Of a stretch of DNA of 64,000 nt, positions 22,886-35,051 are shown one piece after another. Position numbers and translations under genes: made by a program. The stretch covers positions 396,625-460,624 of the forward strand of contig CAJIYN010000001.1 of NCBI GenBank assembly GCA_905181645.1, read 5' to 3'. The DNA is from an uncultured SAR86 cluster bacterium. GTDB lineage: Bacteria > Pseudomonadota > Gammaproteobacteria > Magnimaribacterales > D2472. Every line of letters starts with the position of its first letter. Within the stretch, counting starts at the first letter, position 1. Below the pieces are notes generated by a model. The model ran no database searches, was not told the origin of the DNA, and saw only the letters and a list, made by a program, of their open reading frames with translations.

Positions 22886-24522
22886 ATGGCAAATAGAAAG
22901 TATTCAAAACATTTAGTAGATGGCCCACTCCAGGCCGCATCCAGATCTATGCTTAGAGGAGCTGGCTTTACTAGTGAAGATTTTAAGAAGCCTTTTGTAG
23001 GAATTGCTTCTACTGGAGCGAAGGTTACTCCATGCAATATGCATATCAATGATTTAGCATGAAATTGGTGTCAATTCTGCGGGTGGAAAAGCTGTAATAT
23101 TTAATACAATTACAATTTCAGATGGAATTTCAATGGGCTCAGAAGGAATGAAGTATTCCCTAGTCTCTAGAGAGGTTATTGCTGATTCGATTGAAACTGT
23201 AGTTGCTTGCCAAGGATTTGATGGAGTTGTTGCCATTGGTGGTTGTGATAAAAATATGCCTGGATGCCTTATGGGTCTTGCCAGACTCAATCGACCTTCA
23301 GTCTTTGTTTATGGTGGGACTATTCAGCCTGGTAAAAATCATACCGATGTTGTTAGTGTTTTTGAAGCTGTCGGTAAGAGAGCAAATAATGATATTACTG
23401 ATATTGAGCTTGAGCAAATTGAATCAACTGCGATTCCAGGACCTGGTTCTTGTGGCGGAATGTATACCGCAAACACAATGGCATCAGCAATTGAAGCCCT
23501 AGGAATGAGCCTTCCTAACTCTTCATCTCAAGATGCAATATCAGCTGATAAGAATAGTGACTCATCAAGAGCTGGTGAAGCTGTATTAAATCTATTGGAT
23601 AAAGATATTAAACCAAGTGACATTATGACTAAAGAAGCATTTGAAAATGCAATCACAGTTGTAATTTCTTTAGGAGGCTCAACAAATGCAGTATTACATT
23701 TGCTTGCTATGGCACATGCAATCGATGTTGATCTTCATTTAGATGATTTTAGTAGGATAGGAAAGAGAACCCCAGTTCTTGCTGACTTAAAACCATTTGG
23801 AAGCCATTTTATGTCTCAGCTTAATGCTCAAGGCGGTATTGAGCCCGTTATGAAAATGTTACTCGATCAGGGCTTGCTTCATGGTGATTGTTTGACAGTA
23901 ACTGGAAAGACCGTAAAAGAAAACTTACAAAATATTAATGGCTATACAAAAGAGCAATCTATCATCATGGGCTTAGATAAGCCTATTAAAAATAGTAGTC
24001 ATTTAAGAATACTTTATGGCAATCTTTGCCTCTGAAGGTGCTGTAGCAAAAATTACTGGTACAGCTTGACTTAACTACACCGGGCAACTTACCGTCTGAA
24101 GCTAAATCTCTAAAAGCAATTCTTGATAAACCAAACTTTCTATAAACACCTCTTATAATTAGATACGAAGGACCAAAAGGCGGTCCTGGTATGAGAGAGA
24201 TGTTAAAGCCAACATCTGCGATTATGGGACAAGGTATGGGTGAGAAGGTTGCCCTAATTACTGATGGAAGATTCTCTGGAGGAACACATGGTTTTGTTGT
24301 TGGGCATATAACTCCTGAAGCTTTTGATGGCGGTCCACTGGCGTTAGTGCACAATGGCGATCAGATCAAACTGTCCGTCGGTATCTTGATGAATAAGCTG
24401 GATGAAAAATTCAACAAAGAGAAAAGCTAAATGGACTTGCAGTATACCATCCAAAAAAAGGCGTATTGGCAAAATATGCAAAAAGTGTAAAATCTGCAAG
24501 CCTTGGAGCAATAACTGATTAA
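22886..24522 (+). CDS. ilvD: Dihydroxy-acid dehydratase (frameshifted)
   Basis: Iron-sulfur dehydratase acting third in valine and isoleucine synthesis. It starts [20 protein letters not shown], has the cluster and metal region [28 protein letters not shown] and [15 protein letters not shown], and ends with [31 protein letters not shown] and GVLAKYAK. Breaks occur near 23060, 24030, 24070, 24150 and 24420. The segment at 24060-24160 is the least well preserved. About 545 codons against 558 or more in the family. It lies 6 bp after the ABC ATPase and 1 bp before hemB; the rest of the pathway (ilvBHC) is at 37-40 kb. Confidence 0.92.
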
Positions 24523-24523
24523 A

Positions 24524-25839
<1,316 letters not shown>

Positions 25840-25894
25840 ATTTACTACACAAGCTTTGCATCTTTCATAAAAAAGACTTATCATTTTTATATCA

Positions 25895-25906
25895 AGCCAC
25901 GTGGCT
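25895..25906. repeat. Perfect 12-bp palindrome in the trxA-rho spacer
   Basis: AGCCACGTGGCT is self-complementary over 12 bp and lies 40 bp upstream of the rho ATG. It has no loop and no U-run, so it is unlikely to be a terminator; it could be a protein-binding site or chance. In E. coli rho represses itself through its leader, but I see no proof of the same arrangement here. Confidence 0.3.
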
Positions 25907-25946
25907 ATCCCTGTTTTAAATCCCACTGACATTAGGAAAATAACAC

Positions 25947-27223
25947 ATGAATTTAACAGATATTAAACTTAAACCAATTAGCGAGTTAGTTGATATAGCA
26001 ACTGAGCTTGGTCTTGAGGATGTTGGCAGGCTCAAAAAACAAGATATTATTTTTAAAATATTTAAGCATCAATCAGGTGAAGGTATTGATATTTATGGTG
26101 ATGGTGTAATGGAGGTGATGTCTGATGGGTTTGGTTTTTTAAGATCACCACAGGCTAATTATTTACCTGGACCTGAAGATATATATGTATCTCCACAGAT
26201 CAAATAAGAAAATTTAGTCTAAGAAAAGGTGATTCTGTTCAAGGTAAGATTAGACCTCCTAAGGATCAAGAGAGATATTTTGCATTAGTTCATTTAGATA
26301 CAATTAATGGCGAAGCTCCAAATAAAACTAAGAACAAGATTTTGTTTGAAAATCTAACACCTCTTTTCCCTAATCAGAGATTAGGTTTAGAGCAAGGAAG
26401 TGGTTCCAATGAAGATCTATCTTCTAGAATAATTGATTTAATAGCCCCAATTGGAAAGGGTCAAAGAGGTTTAATAGTTTCTCCACCTAAAGCTGGTAAA
26501 ACTCTTATGCTTCAAAGTATTGCTCATTCAATAAAAAATAATAATCCTGAAGTTGAATTAATCGTCTTGCTTATTGATGAAAGACCTGAAGAAGTAACAG
26601 ACATGCAAAGAAGTGTTAAAGCAGAAGTTATTGCCTCTACATTTGACGAACCAGCAGATAGGCACGTAAAAGTGGCAAATATTGTTCTACAAAAAGCTAA
26701 AAGATTAGTAGAATGTGGGCATGATGTATGTATTCTTTTAGACTCAATTACTAGACTTGCTAGAGCATATAACACGGTAATGCCTGCATCAGGAAAAGTT
26801 TTGACAGGTGGTGTAGACGCAAATGCTCTACATAAACCTAAAAGATTCTTTGGAGCTGCAAGAAAAATAGAAAATGGTGGCTCATTAACTATTTTTGCCA
26901 CTGCCCTTGTTGATACTGGGTCAAAGATGGATGAAGTTATCTATGAAGAATTTAAAGGCACAGGTAATATGGAAATTCATTTAGAAAGAAAAATTGCTGA
27001 AAAAAGAATTTACCCTGCAATTGATATCAAAATCTGGAACGAGAAGAGAAGAACTTTTACTTCAGAAGAAGAACTTCAAAGAATGTGGGTTCTCAGAAAA
27101 ATTCTTGATGAAATGGAAGATGCCCAAGGCATTCAATTCTTAATTGACAGATTAAAATCATTTAAAACTAATGATGAATTCTTCTCATCCATGAAGAATG
27201 GTAATGGAAAGAAATCTAAATAA
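25947..27223 (+). CDS. rho: Transcription termination factor Rho (frameshifted)
   Basis: Hexameric RNA-dependent ATPase that ends transcription. It has the N-terminal helix bundle ([20 protein letters not shown]), the RNA-binding cold-shock-like domain ([16 protein letters not shown]), and the ATPase core with Walker [45 protein letters not shown] (Walker B) and [20 protein letters not shown]. One break near 26200 splits the RNA-binding domain; the rest is open to 27223. About 425 codons against 419 in E. coli. Its end overlaps the convergent hemD stop by 8 bp. Confidence 0.95.
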
Positions 27224-27926
27224 TTTCTTTTGCTTTCTCTAGCATTGAGTTATCAGAAGGGTCTTTTGCTACAAAAATTTCAAGATTTATCTCTTTAGTT
27301 ATTTCTAATATCTTTTCCTTAATTCTCTCTGAAGCTACTACAAATATCTTTTCTTCCATTATTGATAATTTAATAGAATCAAATAAAAATGAAAAAGTTA
27401 GAAAATTATAAATTAAGGTAATCTTAGGACCCTTAAGAAACTTGGTTAATTCTTCTTTTGAATATACCAATTCGTAGCAAGCAACCTCATCAATACTACC
27501 AATAAGATTTTCTTGTAAGTATCTATTTGAGTTCTGACCACAAAATAAAAGATTCCTTCCTGGATAGTTACTCTTAATTAAGCTTAAAAGACTTTTTGAT
27601 GAAGGTTCACTGGGGGTTAAAGAATCAATTCCTTTACTTGTAATAATATTCTTTGTAGCAGGCCCTACAGCAAAGATATTAAAGTTTTCCACATCAGCAT
27701 GCTTTAAGAGATTTACAAGCCCAAATATAGCTGAAGCCTGACTAGTAAATATAATGTTTTTATAATAATTAGCGTTCTTTAATTTGAATTTCCAATCTTG
27801 CTCACTAATATCTGTGTGTATTGCTTCGACAGAAGAAAGAGGTGCATTTATAACTTCTAAATTTTTATCATTACTAAGAGAATTGAGCTTACTGGATAAG
27901 ATCTTTGGTCTTGTGTTTATTATCAT
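27216..27926 (-). CDS. hemD: Uroporphyrinogen-III synthase
   Basis: Closes hydroxymethylbilane to uroporphyrinogen III with inversion of ring D. The 236-residue product is unbroken; sequence conservation in this family is low. Visible marks are the start [46 protein letters not shown] and [12 protein letters not shown], arranged as two similar lobes. Its start touches the hemC stop, and the hemC-hemD pair is strong support. Convergent with rho. Confidence 0.85.
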   Translation of the reverse strand: MIINTRPKILSSKLNSLSNDKNLEVINAPLSSVEAIHTDISEQDWKFKLKNANYYKNIIFTSQASAIFGLVNLLKHADVENFNIFAVGPATKNIITSKGIDSLTPSEPSSKSLLSLIKSNYPGRNLLFCGQNSNRYLQENLIGSIDEVACYELVYSKEELTKFLKGPKITLIYNFLTFSFLFDSIKLSIMEEKIFVVASERIKEKILEITKEINLEIFVAKDPSDNSMLEKAKEII

Positions 27927-28828
27927 TACTCTAGAATTAATGTGTTGGAGCCCTTAGAAACAAAATCATTAGCTAAGGTAGATATATCGTCTTTTAGTTC
28001 AGACTTGCTTGATTTAATTCTTTTGTATAATTTTTTTTGTCCATCTTGAGACAAGACCTTTGCAATAATATGAACTACTTCTTTTTCTTCAAAACAATAT
28101 ATTGCAATTGGAGATAAACATGATCCGTTAAGTTTAGCTACAAAAGCTCTTTCTGCTTCCGCTAGGAGATAGGCGGTATCATTATTAATTTGCTTAAGAA
28201 TATTATGTATTTTTGTATTTGATTTTATGCATTCAATACCAATAAAACCTTGGGAGGCAGCGGGTAACATTTCCTCTAAAGAAAACTCATATGTATTTGT
28301 AAAATTAAGGTTTAAACGATTTAAGGCAGCCTTTGCAATGATTAGTGCATCAAAGGCACCATCATTTAACTTTTTTACTCTTGTTGCAATATTTCCTCTT
28401 ACTGGAATAGTATTTAGATCAGGTCTTAAGTTTAATATCTGCGACTTTCTTCGGGGACTAGAAGTTCCAATTACCGAATTAATAGGCAATGTATCTAAAG
28501 ACCAACCCTCTTTAGATAATAAGATATCAGAAGCAGATTCTCGTTGAAAAATTGAGGCTATTTCGAAGTTACTATCCAGCACAGCTGGAACATCTTTTAA
28601 GCTATGAACTGCTATGTCAGCATCTCCAGAAATTAAAGCTGATTCTAGTTTATTTACAAACAAACCTTTACCACCAATTTCATGAAGCGGTTTATCTGTC
28701 TGATCTCCTTCAGATAACAACGGAATAAGTTCAGTAGTAACTCCCTCCAGTTGATTTAATTTCTCAGCCACATAATTAGCTTGAAATAGAGCAAGCTCTG
28801 ATTGTCTAGTTGCTATTTTAATTTTCAT
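27926..28828 (-). CDS. hemC: Hydroxymethylbilane synthase (porphobilinogen deaminase)
   Basis: Polymerises four porphobilinogens into hydroxymethylbilane. The 300-residue protein is unbroken: start IKIATRQSELALFQANYV, GGKGLFVNKLE, HSLKDVP with the catalytic aspartate (D79), GTSSPRRKSQ, RGNIATRVKKL, and LNGSCLSPIA whose C237 anchors the dipyrromethane cofactor. It lies between rsmD (11-bp overlap) and hemD (1-bp overlap). With hemB at 24.5 kb, three early haem steps are in this window. Confidence 0.95.
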   Translation of the reverse strand: MKIKIATRQSELALFQANYVAEKLNQLEGVTTELIPLLSEGDQTDKPLHEIGGKGLFVNKLESALISGDADIAVHSLKDVPAVLDSNFEIASIFQRESASDILLSKEGWSLDTLPINSVIGTSSPRRKSQILNLRPDLNTIPVRGNIATRVKKLNDGAFDALIIAKAALNRLNLNFTNTYEFSLEEMLPAASQGFIGIECIKSNTKIHNILKQINNDTAYLLAEAERAFVAKLNGSCLSPIAIYCFEEKEVVHIIAKVLSQDGQKKLYKRIKSSKSELKDDISTLANDFVSKGSNTLILE

Positions 28829-29378
28829 TTATACAAAGTAATAAAGCTTTTACATCACCTACTGATTTCTCTTTAAGTATAGTTACAGAATCTGGAATAA
28901 CTAAATCAGTAAATTTACTATATTCAAGATAGATTTTACATGAGGATTTTAAATTTTTATCTTGAATCAAAAGGTTAAGAATTTTTAATTCATAATTCTC
29001 TTCAAATGGAGGATCAAGGAATATAAGATCAAAACCAGAGAGATCATTATTTTTAATCCAGGTTTTTGCATCTTTAAAATAAACCTTTGTTTTTTCTTTT
29101 AAATCTAAAGATATAAGAGTTTTTGATAATTGAGAGTAATTTCTTTTATTAAGTTCAACAAAGATTGTCTTAGCTGAGCCTCTGGAGATAGCCTCAATCC
29201 CAATAGAACCAGTTCCAGCAAATAGATCAAGACAGATCGAGCTTTTTATTTCAAATTGAAGCCAGTTAAAAAGAATTTCTTTTAATTTATTCGAAGTCGG
29301 TCTCAGTGAGCTTTTAAAATCAAATGGCACTTTCTTTCCTTTTAAGAGGCCGCCAGAAATTCTTATACTATTTTTCAT
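28818..29378 (-). CDS. rsmD: 16S rRNA (guanine-966-N2)-methyltransferase RsmD
   Basis: SAM-dependent methyltransferase of 186 residues acting on G966 in the 30S subunit. It has SIRISGGLLKGKKV and LRPTSNKLKEILFNWL at the N-terminus, the SAM loop DLFAGTGSIGIEA (about residues 51-63) and the catalytic LIFLDPPFE (DPPF at 122-125). Unbroken. It overlaps hemC by 11 bp and is divergent from the DUF4399 gene. Confidence 0.92.
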   Translation of the reverse strand: MKNSIRISGGLLKGKKVPFDFKSSLRPTSNKLKEILFNWLQFEIKSSICLDLFAGTGSIGIEAISRGSAKTIFVELNKRNYSQLSKTLISLDLKEKTKVYFKDAKTWIKNNDLSGFDLIFLDPPFEENYELKILNLLIQDKNLKSSCKIYLEYSKFTDLVIPDSVTILKEKSVGDVKALLLCINEN

Positions 29379-29410
29379 ACAAATATTTTTATACCAGTAT
29401 AATTCATTAC

Positions 29411-29859
29411 ATGAATATTAAACTCTATCCCAATATCGCATTTAAACATTTTACTTATTTCTTTGCTTTGTTAATTTCTTTTTATGCTTTCCCATTAATT
29501 GCAGAGGATTGCAGAACTGGAAATCCAGAAGTCTATTTCATTACTCCAGAAAAAGGAGCTGTACTAACTTCACCTGTAAAAGTTATTTTTGGGCTAAAGA
29601 ATTTTAATATATCACCTGCAGGCATAGATAAATGTGATGCAGGCCATCATCATTTAATTATTGATACCGACATATTACCAAATCTCTCTAAACCTATTCC
29701 TGCAGTAAGAATTATATTCACTTTGGTGGCGGGCAAACTGAAACAGAGATTGTGCTATCTCCTGGCAAGCATTCGCTAAGACTGCTGATGGGTAACTTTG
29801 CACATATGCCACAATTCTATTCTGAAAAAATTGAAATTGAAGTAAAACCTATTAAATAG
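29411..29859 (+). CDS. DUF4399 family secreted protein (frameshifted)
   Basis: Predicted periplasmic protein of about 149 residues. It has a signal peptide (FFALLISFYAFPLIA), then PEVYFITPEKGAVLTSP and VIFGLKNFNISPAG, followed by GHHHLIID. After a break near 29715 the second conserved block reads HFGGGQTETEIVLSPG and LRLLMGNFAHMPQFYSEKI. The paired histidine motifs define DUF4399; the function is unknown, and metal binding is only a guess from the histidines. The ATG used lies after an in-frame open stretch upstream that is antisense to rsmD. Its stop overlaps the tetR stop by 8 bp. Confidence 0.75.
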
Positions 29860-30448
29860 AAAGGATATTATTAATAGATTTTTCAATATATTCATCCCAA
29901 TTATTAGTAGAAAGATTAATCATAATTTTAATTGGGTTTTCATTTAGTATCTGCAGACGCAATCTCAGTTTTTCTTAAGATACCCACTATCCCATGCATA
30001 AATGCCCATACAGATAATGCTTTTTCTTCAATAATCTCTTTTGATACATCACTATGTCCTAAATTAACAAGGTGATCTTCTAAATTATTTTCTAAAGTCA
30101 TGAAAGAGCTTGATTTAAAAGTGCAGGGTATTGGGTAAAACTTCCAAGAGAATTTCCAAACATCAAATCATATGTATTTTGGTATTTCAAAGCAAAATCA
30201 CAATACGCAAGACCATTTGCTAAGAAATTACTTGTTTTATTCATATCAAACTTTAAGGTGCAGTGTCAAGCTGCGACTTCAGCCAGTAAATCTTCTTTAG
30301 TTTCAAAATGTCTATAAGGAGCGGTTTGCGATACATTTAACTGCTTGGCAAGATTTCTTAAACTTATATTTTCCCAGCCCGATTCCTCACAAGCCATGAC
30401 TGCTTGCTGAATTAGATTTTCTTTTAAATTTCCGTGATGATATTTCAT
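29852..30448 (-). CDS. TetR-family transcriptional regulator (frameshifted)
   Basis: Repressor of about 198 residues. The N-terminal DNA-binding domain is clear: MKYHHGNLKENLIQQAV, then ISLRNLAKQLNVSQTAPYRH with FETKEDLLAEVAA. After a break near 30265 the ligand domain reads NGLAYCDFALKYQNTYDLMF, then SVWAFMHGIVGILRK, an arrangement seen in TetR proteins with a WHG-type C-terminal domain. Frames shift again near 30100 and 29950. It is divergent from the RND efflux genes, and two matching palindromes lie in the gap, so it very probably represses that operon. Its ATG follows TATAAA by 6 nt without a ribosome-binding site. Confidence 0.82.
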
Positions 30449-30475
30449 TATTTCTTTATAATTTTAACAACTAAC

Positions 30476-30494
30476 ATGTTGACACTGTAAACAT
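30476..30494. promoter_or_regulatory. TetR operator 1 (predicted)
   Basis: Imperfect 19-bp palindrome, ATGTTGACACTGTAAACAT, symmetrical about its central base except for one pair. It overlaps the -35 hexamer TTGACA (30479-30484) of the efflux promoter. A second, nearly identical copy is centred 31 bp away, about three helical turns. Confidence 0.65.
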
Positions 30495-30508
30495 ATTAAT
30501 TATATTAT
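30479..30508 (+). promoter_or_regulatory. Promoter of the RND efflux operon
   Basis: A perfect TTGACA at 30479-30484 is followed by an 18-bp spacer and TATTAT at 30503-30508. The predicted start of transcription, near 30515, falls inside operator 2. A repressor bound at either palindrome would block polymerase. Confidence 0.65.
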
Positions 30509-30525
30509 GTTTTCACTGTAAACAT
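30507..30525. promoter_or_regulatory. TetR operator 2 (predicted)
   Basis: 19-bp imperfect palindrome ATGTTTTCACTGTAAACAT. It differs from operator 1 at only two positions and shares CACTGTAAACAT exactly. It covers the end of the -10 hexamer and the expected start site of the efflux promoter. Confidence 0.65.
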
Positions 30526-30561
30526 TATTACTAAAAAGTCAAAGTATTACATGGTTAATTT

Positions 30562-31532
30562 ATGAACATATTTAAAAAAATATTTGTTATTTCTTGCTTG
30601 AGTATTCGTATTCCTAAGCCTTTATCCCTTGAGATACTAGAAGTTTCGATGTTTGATAGCTATAAAGTTACTAAGCAACTTCCTGGAAAATTATACGCTG
30701 TACAGCAATCTAAAGTTGCTTTCCAGATAGGTGGAAAAATACAAACTATAAGCGTTGATATTGGTGATAAAGTAGAAAAGGGCAGTGTGTTAGCCGAATT
30801 GGACAATAGAGAAATTTTGGCAAATTTAAATCAAGCAGATGCTAAATATAAATTAGCAGAACAACTATTAGAACGTTTTAAGGACTTAAAGGCGCAGGGG
30901 CATATATCAATTCAAGAGCTAGATAAGGCTGAATCTGATTTTGCAGTTGCCAAATCCCAACAAGATTTTTATCAAGTAAAGCTAGAGCAAACAAAAATAT
31001 TAGCTCCTTTTAATGGGTTGATCCAAAGCAGATATTTAGATGAAGGAACAGTAATAAATCCTGGCCTTCCAATTTTAGAAATTTTAGATTCAGAGAAAGT
31101 AGAGGCGCATATTGCAATGCCATTAAATTTAGTTAATAAAGTTTCTTTAAAACAAACTTATGCATTTTGATATCAGAGGAATATCCGCAAAGGCTAAATT
31201 AGAGAGACTGGCTCCTATGTCAACTGGAGGCTCCAATAATAGATTAGCAATTTTTGAATTTAATACTTTTTTTGTTCCTGGGGCAGTAATCAATCTTGAG
31301 CTTGAAATTTATGAGAATGCTCGTGGAACTTGGATCCCTATTAATTAAATATTTAATAGAAAATGGCTTTGTTGATAAAGACTATATAGCTCAGTCTAAT
31401 AAAATAATTAAAGATATTAAGTTAAATAATGAGCAAGAAACTAATGCTTTTGTTTCAGGTACATTAAAAAATGGAGATCAAGTCATCAAAGGCGGAGCAA
31501 CAAAAGTAATAGAAGGACAGTTAATTAATTAA
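30562..31532 (+). CDS. RND efflux periplasmic adaptor, HlyD/AcrA family (frameshifted)
   Basis: Membrane-fusion protein linking an RND pump to an outer-membrane channel. A hydrophobic N-terminus is followed by the lipoyl half-motifs (KVAFQIGGKIQTISVDIGD and LAPFNGLIQSRYLDEGTVI), separated by a coiled-coil hairpin rich in A, E, K and Q, then a beta-barrel (VEAHIAMPLNLVNKV) and the membrane-proximal domain (SGTLKNGDQVIKGG). About 323 residues. Breaks near 31165 and 31345. It ends 2 bp before the pump gene. The substrate cannot be told, and no outer-membrane channel gene lies nearby. Confidence 0.85.
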
Positions 31533-31534
31533 TA

Positions 31535-34500
31535 ATGAATTTGGTTAACATTTTTATAGATCGACCTAGAATTTTAATACTTACTTTAGTATTTATTTTA
31601 CTGGCTGGCGCTTCTTCTTATATTTCGATACCAAGACAAGAAAATCCCGAACTGGCTCAAAGATGGGCATCTGTAATAGTTATTGATCCTGGATCTTCTG
31701 CAGCAAGACTTGAAACGCAAGTTATAACTAAACTTGAATCTGGACTTCAAGAAATCATCGAAATTAAAGAACTAGATGTAAATATTCAAGCAGGCTTTGC
31801 CCAAATGCTAGTTGAGCTAAAAGACTCTGTACCCTTTGATTTAATTGAAGCAACTTGGTCTGAAGTTCTTGATAAAATTTCTCTGGTAGAGCCTTCTCTG
31901 CCCAAAAGTGCTTCTGTAGAATTAGTACGTTCTTCTGGCCCACCAATTTCTGTTCTCTATGCTTTAACTTGGAAAGGTGAGGGTGAAGCACCAATTATAC
32001 TAATGTCCAGGCTCGGCGATGAATTAAGAAGAAAATTAGCTTTTGTTGATAATACTGAAAGAACCAATTTATTTGGTTTAGCTGATGAAGAAGTTTTAGT
32101 TGAAATAGATACTGAAAAATTAGCTCTACTTAATCTATCCCTGGCTCAAGTCAGCCAAGCTATAGGAAACTATGATAGCAAGAGACCTATTGGAAAAACT
32201 TCTGATTCAAATAATGAAATTTTATTAAAAGTTAAAGAGAATTTATTAAATGTATCTCAAATCAAAGATTTACCTATTCAAGTTATTGATGGATATGGCG
32301 TTATAAGACTTCAAGATATTGCTAGTGTTTCAAAGCAACCTTATACCCCTATTGAGGATATAGCTTTAAGTAATGGCAAAAAAAGCAGTTCTGGTTGATG
32401 TAAGAGGATCTTTTAACCAAAGGGTAGATCTTTATGTTGATCAAACAGACAAAGTTGCAAATGCATTTAAGGAGATTCTGCCAGATGAAATTATTTTAGA
32501 GAATATTTATAGCGAATCTTTTTATACCAAAAAGATGTTCAATACATTGACCAATAGTGTACTTTCTGCAATTGCCCTGGTACTTCTTATAAGCTTCTTT
32601 CTTTTAGGTTTTAGAGCAGCGTTAATTGTTAGTGCAATATTACCTTTTACCATTTCAATGGTATTAATAGGCTGCAGGTTTCTTGAAATGCCTCTTCATC
32701 AAACATCAATAACAGGAATTATTATTGCTCTTGGTTTATTAATTGATAATGGAATAATTGTTGTTGAAGATTACAAGCATAGGCGTTCTTCTGGATTAGA
32801 GCCTAGGGATGCAATTAATAAGACTATTCATCAACTTGTTGTTCCATTGTTAGCAGCCACTTTTACTACTGTATTTGCTTTTCTTCCAATTGCCACTGGC
32901 GAGGGATCAAGCACAGAATTTGTTGGAGGTATGGCAGTAACAGTTATTTTGGCAATTACTTCATCTTTATTTTTAGCATTAACAATTGTGCCAGTCATGA
33001 TGGCTTATTTAGAAAAAGCTTTTTTCAATAAAATATCTTTTAATCAAAATGGTTATTCAAATAAAATGTTACTTGATAAATATAGAGCATTGCTTTCTTG
33101 GGCATACTTCAAACCAAGAAGAGCTTTGGGGATAGCTTTATTTTTACCTATCCTAGGTTTTGCTTTATTTAATACATTGCCAAGAGATTTTTTTCCTGCT
33201 CAAGATAGGAATATGTTTAGAGTGACCATTGAGTTACCGACCAATTCAACTACGCTAGAAACTGAAAAAAAAGTTTATGAAATTCGTGAGCAGATTTTAA
33301 AGACAGGCATAGTGGAAAGTGATGTTTGGTTTATTGGTAGAATGTTACCTCGTATTCTTTATAACGTAGTTGCAGGTGACTCTAAGACGGGATCAAATCA
33401 TATTGCTGAAGGAGTGTATTTCTCCTCTAGCTTTAATGCCATGATGCCAATTCTTCCTGATTTAGCAAAGCAACTTTCCAAAGCTAATCCAGATATCGAG
33501 GTTAGAGTAGATAAATTCTATTCGGGTCCACCAGTTTTTGCAGCCATAGATTATGCAATTAAGGGTGATGATCCAGAAATACTACAACTGCTTGGAGAAA
33601 AACTAGAGCTTATTATTAGCAGGGCTCCAAATATAAGCTCAACAAATGCAGCACTTTCTTCTTATGAAACAAATATAGAAATTGATTTAAATAATTCTAA
33701 TATGGCTTTGTCCTCAAAACAAATGGAAGCTATTTTAATTGAACTTGCTGCTGCCAATAACGGCATAGTTGTCGGTTCTATGCTTGACGGAAATAAAGAT
33801 CTACCAATAAGAGTAAAAAGTTTAGGGGGAGTTAATTCATCTATAGAAAACATTGGCATGCTTACTTTATCTGGGCCAGCTAGTCTTGATTATGTAGAGA
33901 GTTTTGGTCAAACCTCTTTGACTAGAACCTCAGAGTTTATACAACGAAATAATGGAGAAAAAAAGAATAGTGTTCAAGGTAAGATATGGACAGGTACATT
34001 AGCATCTGGAGTTGAATCCTCTATTAAAAATGAAATAGAAGCTTTTAAAGAATCTTTACCAGCTGGATATACTTTGGAGTCAGATGGTGAAGCTGATACT
34101 GCTGCAGAATCTCAAGGACAGATTATCTCATCAGCTGCTATATTTTTTGTTTTAATTATCATTGGTTTAGTAGCTGCATTGAATTCATTTACCCAGGCTG
34201 GAATTATTCTTTCTGTAGCTATTTTATGTGTTGGCCTTTCTTTTGTTGGCTTGGTTGTCGGACAACAAAACTATGGATTTATTGCTACAGTTGGAGCAAT
34301 TGGACTTGCAGGATTAGCTATTAATGACTCTATTGTAGTCTTGTCACATATAAAAGAAGAGGCAGAAAAAGCTTATCTAAGGCTCAATTAGTAGAGATTG
34401 TTATTCGATCTACTCGACATGTTTTAACAACATCTGCTACAACCATTGGAGGCTTTCTTCCTCTTTTGTTTGCAAGTTTATTCTTTAGACCTTTAGCATG

Positions 34501-34591
34501 GGGAATGGTAGTTGGAGTTATTGGTTCATCGATAATTGCTGTTTTTTATATACCAGCTATGTTTATTTATCTTAAGAAGATAAAGATTTAA
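31535..34591 (+). CDS. RND efflux transporter, inner-membrane pump (frameshifted)
   Basis: Proton-driven AcrB-like pump of about 1018 residues. It starts MNLVNIFIDRPRILILTLVF, has PRQENPE near the N-terminus, porter-domain sequence RSSGPPISVLYAL, and the helix-four region ALGLLIDNGIIVVEDYKHRR, whose LLIDN aspartate site serves proton relay. Large periplasmic loops and a second helix set (IIGLVAALNSFTQAGIIL and GLAGLAINDSIVVLSHIKEE) follow. Breaks near 32375 and 34385. It belongs to the hydrophobe/amphiphile-efflux branch and lacks the metal-pump signature. It is probably co-transcribed with the adaptor under the divergent TetR. Confidence 0.9.
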
Positions 34592-34669
34592 TAAATAAGA
34601 TTGATAGTTTTTTACTATATTAAAAAAAAATAATTCTGACATACTGCAGAACCTAATACCAGATATTAT

Positions 34670-35043
34670 ATGAATCAAAGAAAAGACATAGCAAACGCCA
34701 AAATAAAGCATGTATTAGATCACTCTATATATGATCAAGTGATATAGCAGATTCAATGAGGTACTTTCAAGAAACAGCTTACAGATTCCATTTCCTTTTG
34801 GCCTTTATGTACGAAATAATTAAAGGAAAAGAGTTCACTCAAGAAGATGCAATTCAAGTAGTCCCGGTAAAAATTGCTTCAAGAGCAACCAGGGTAAACG
34901 AATTAAAGAAAGCAGTTAAGGCTGGCTTTATTATTGAAGAGCGTTCAACTAAAGATAAAAGGGCAAGAATGTATAAGCCTTCAGATGAAATGTTTAGCGA
35001 TTTCTTAAATCTTTGCGATGGAGTTTTCTTTCCAAAAATTTAA
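34670..35043 (+). CDS. Small winged-helix (MarR-like) DNA-binding protein (frameshifted)
   Basis: About 124 residues in two frames joined near 34740: MNQRKDIANAKIKHVLDHSI, then RYFQETAYRFHFLLAFMYEI and KIASRATRVNELKKAVKAG, with FIIEERSTKDKRARMYKPS as a probable beta wing. The helix-turn-helix with a basic wing is of the MarR or related replication-regulator kind. I do not recognise a named family. It follows the RND pump by 78 bp and faces bamD with only 8 bp between the stops, so it may be an added regulator of the efflux genes or independent. Confidence 0.6.
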
Positions 35044-35051
35044 AGATTGTC

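Noticed and set aside
22886..24522. A second gene on the minus strand around 23986-24354
   Set aside because: It is the antisense of the ilvD region [13 protein letters not shown] to GFVVGHI and vanishes once ilvD is read across its breaks.
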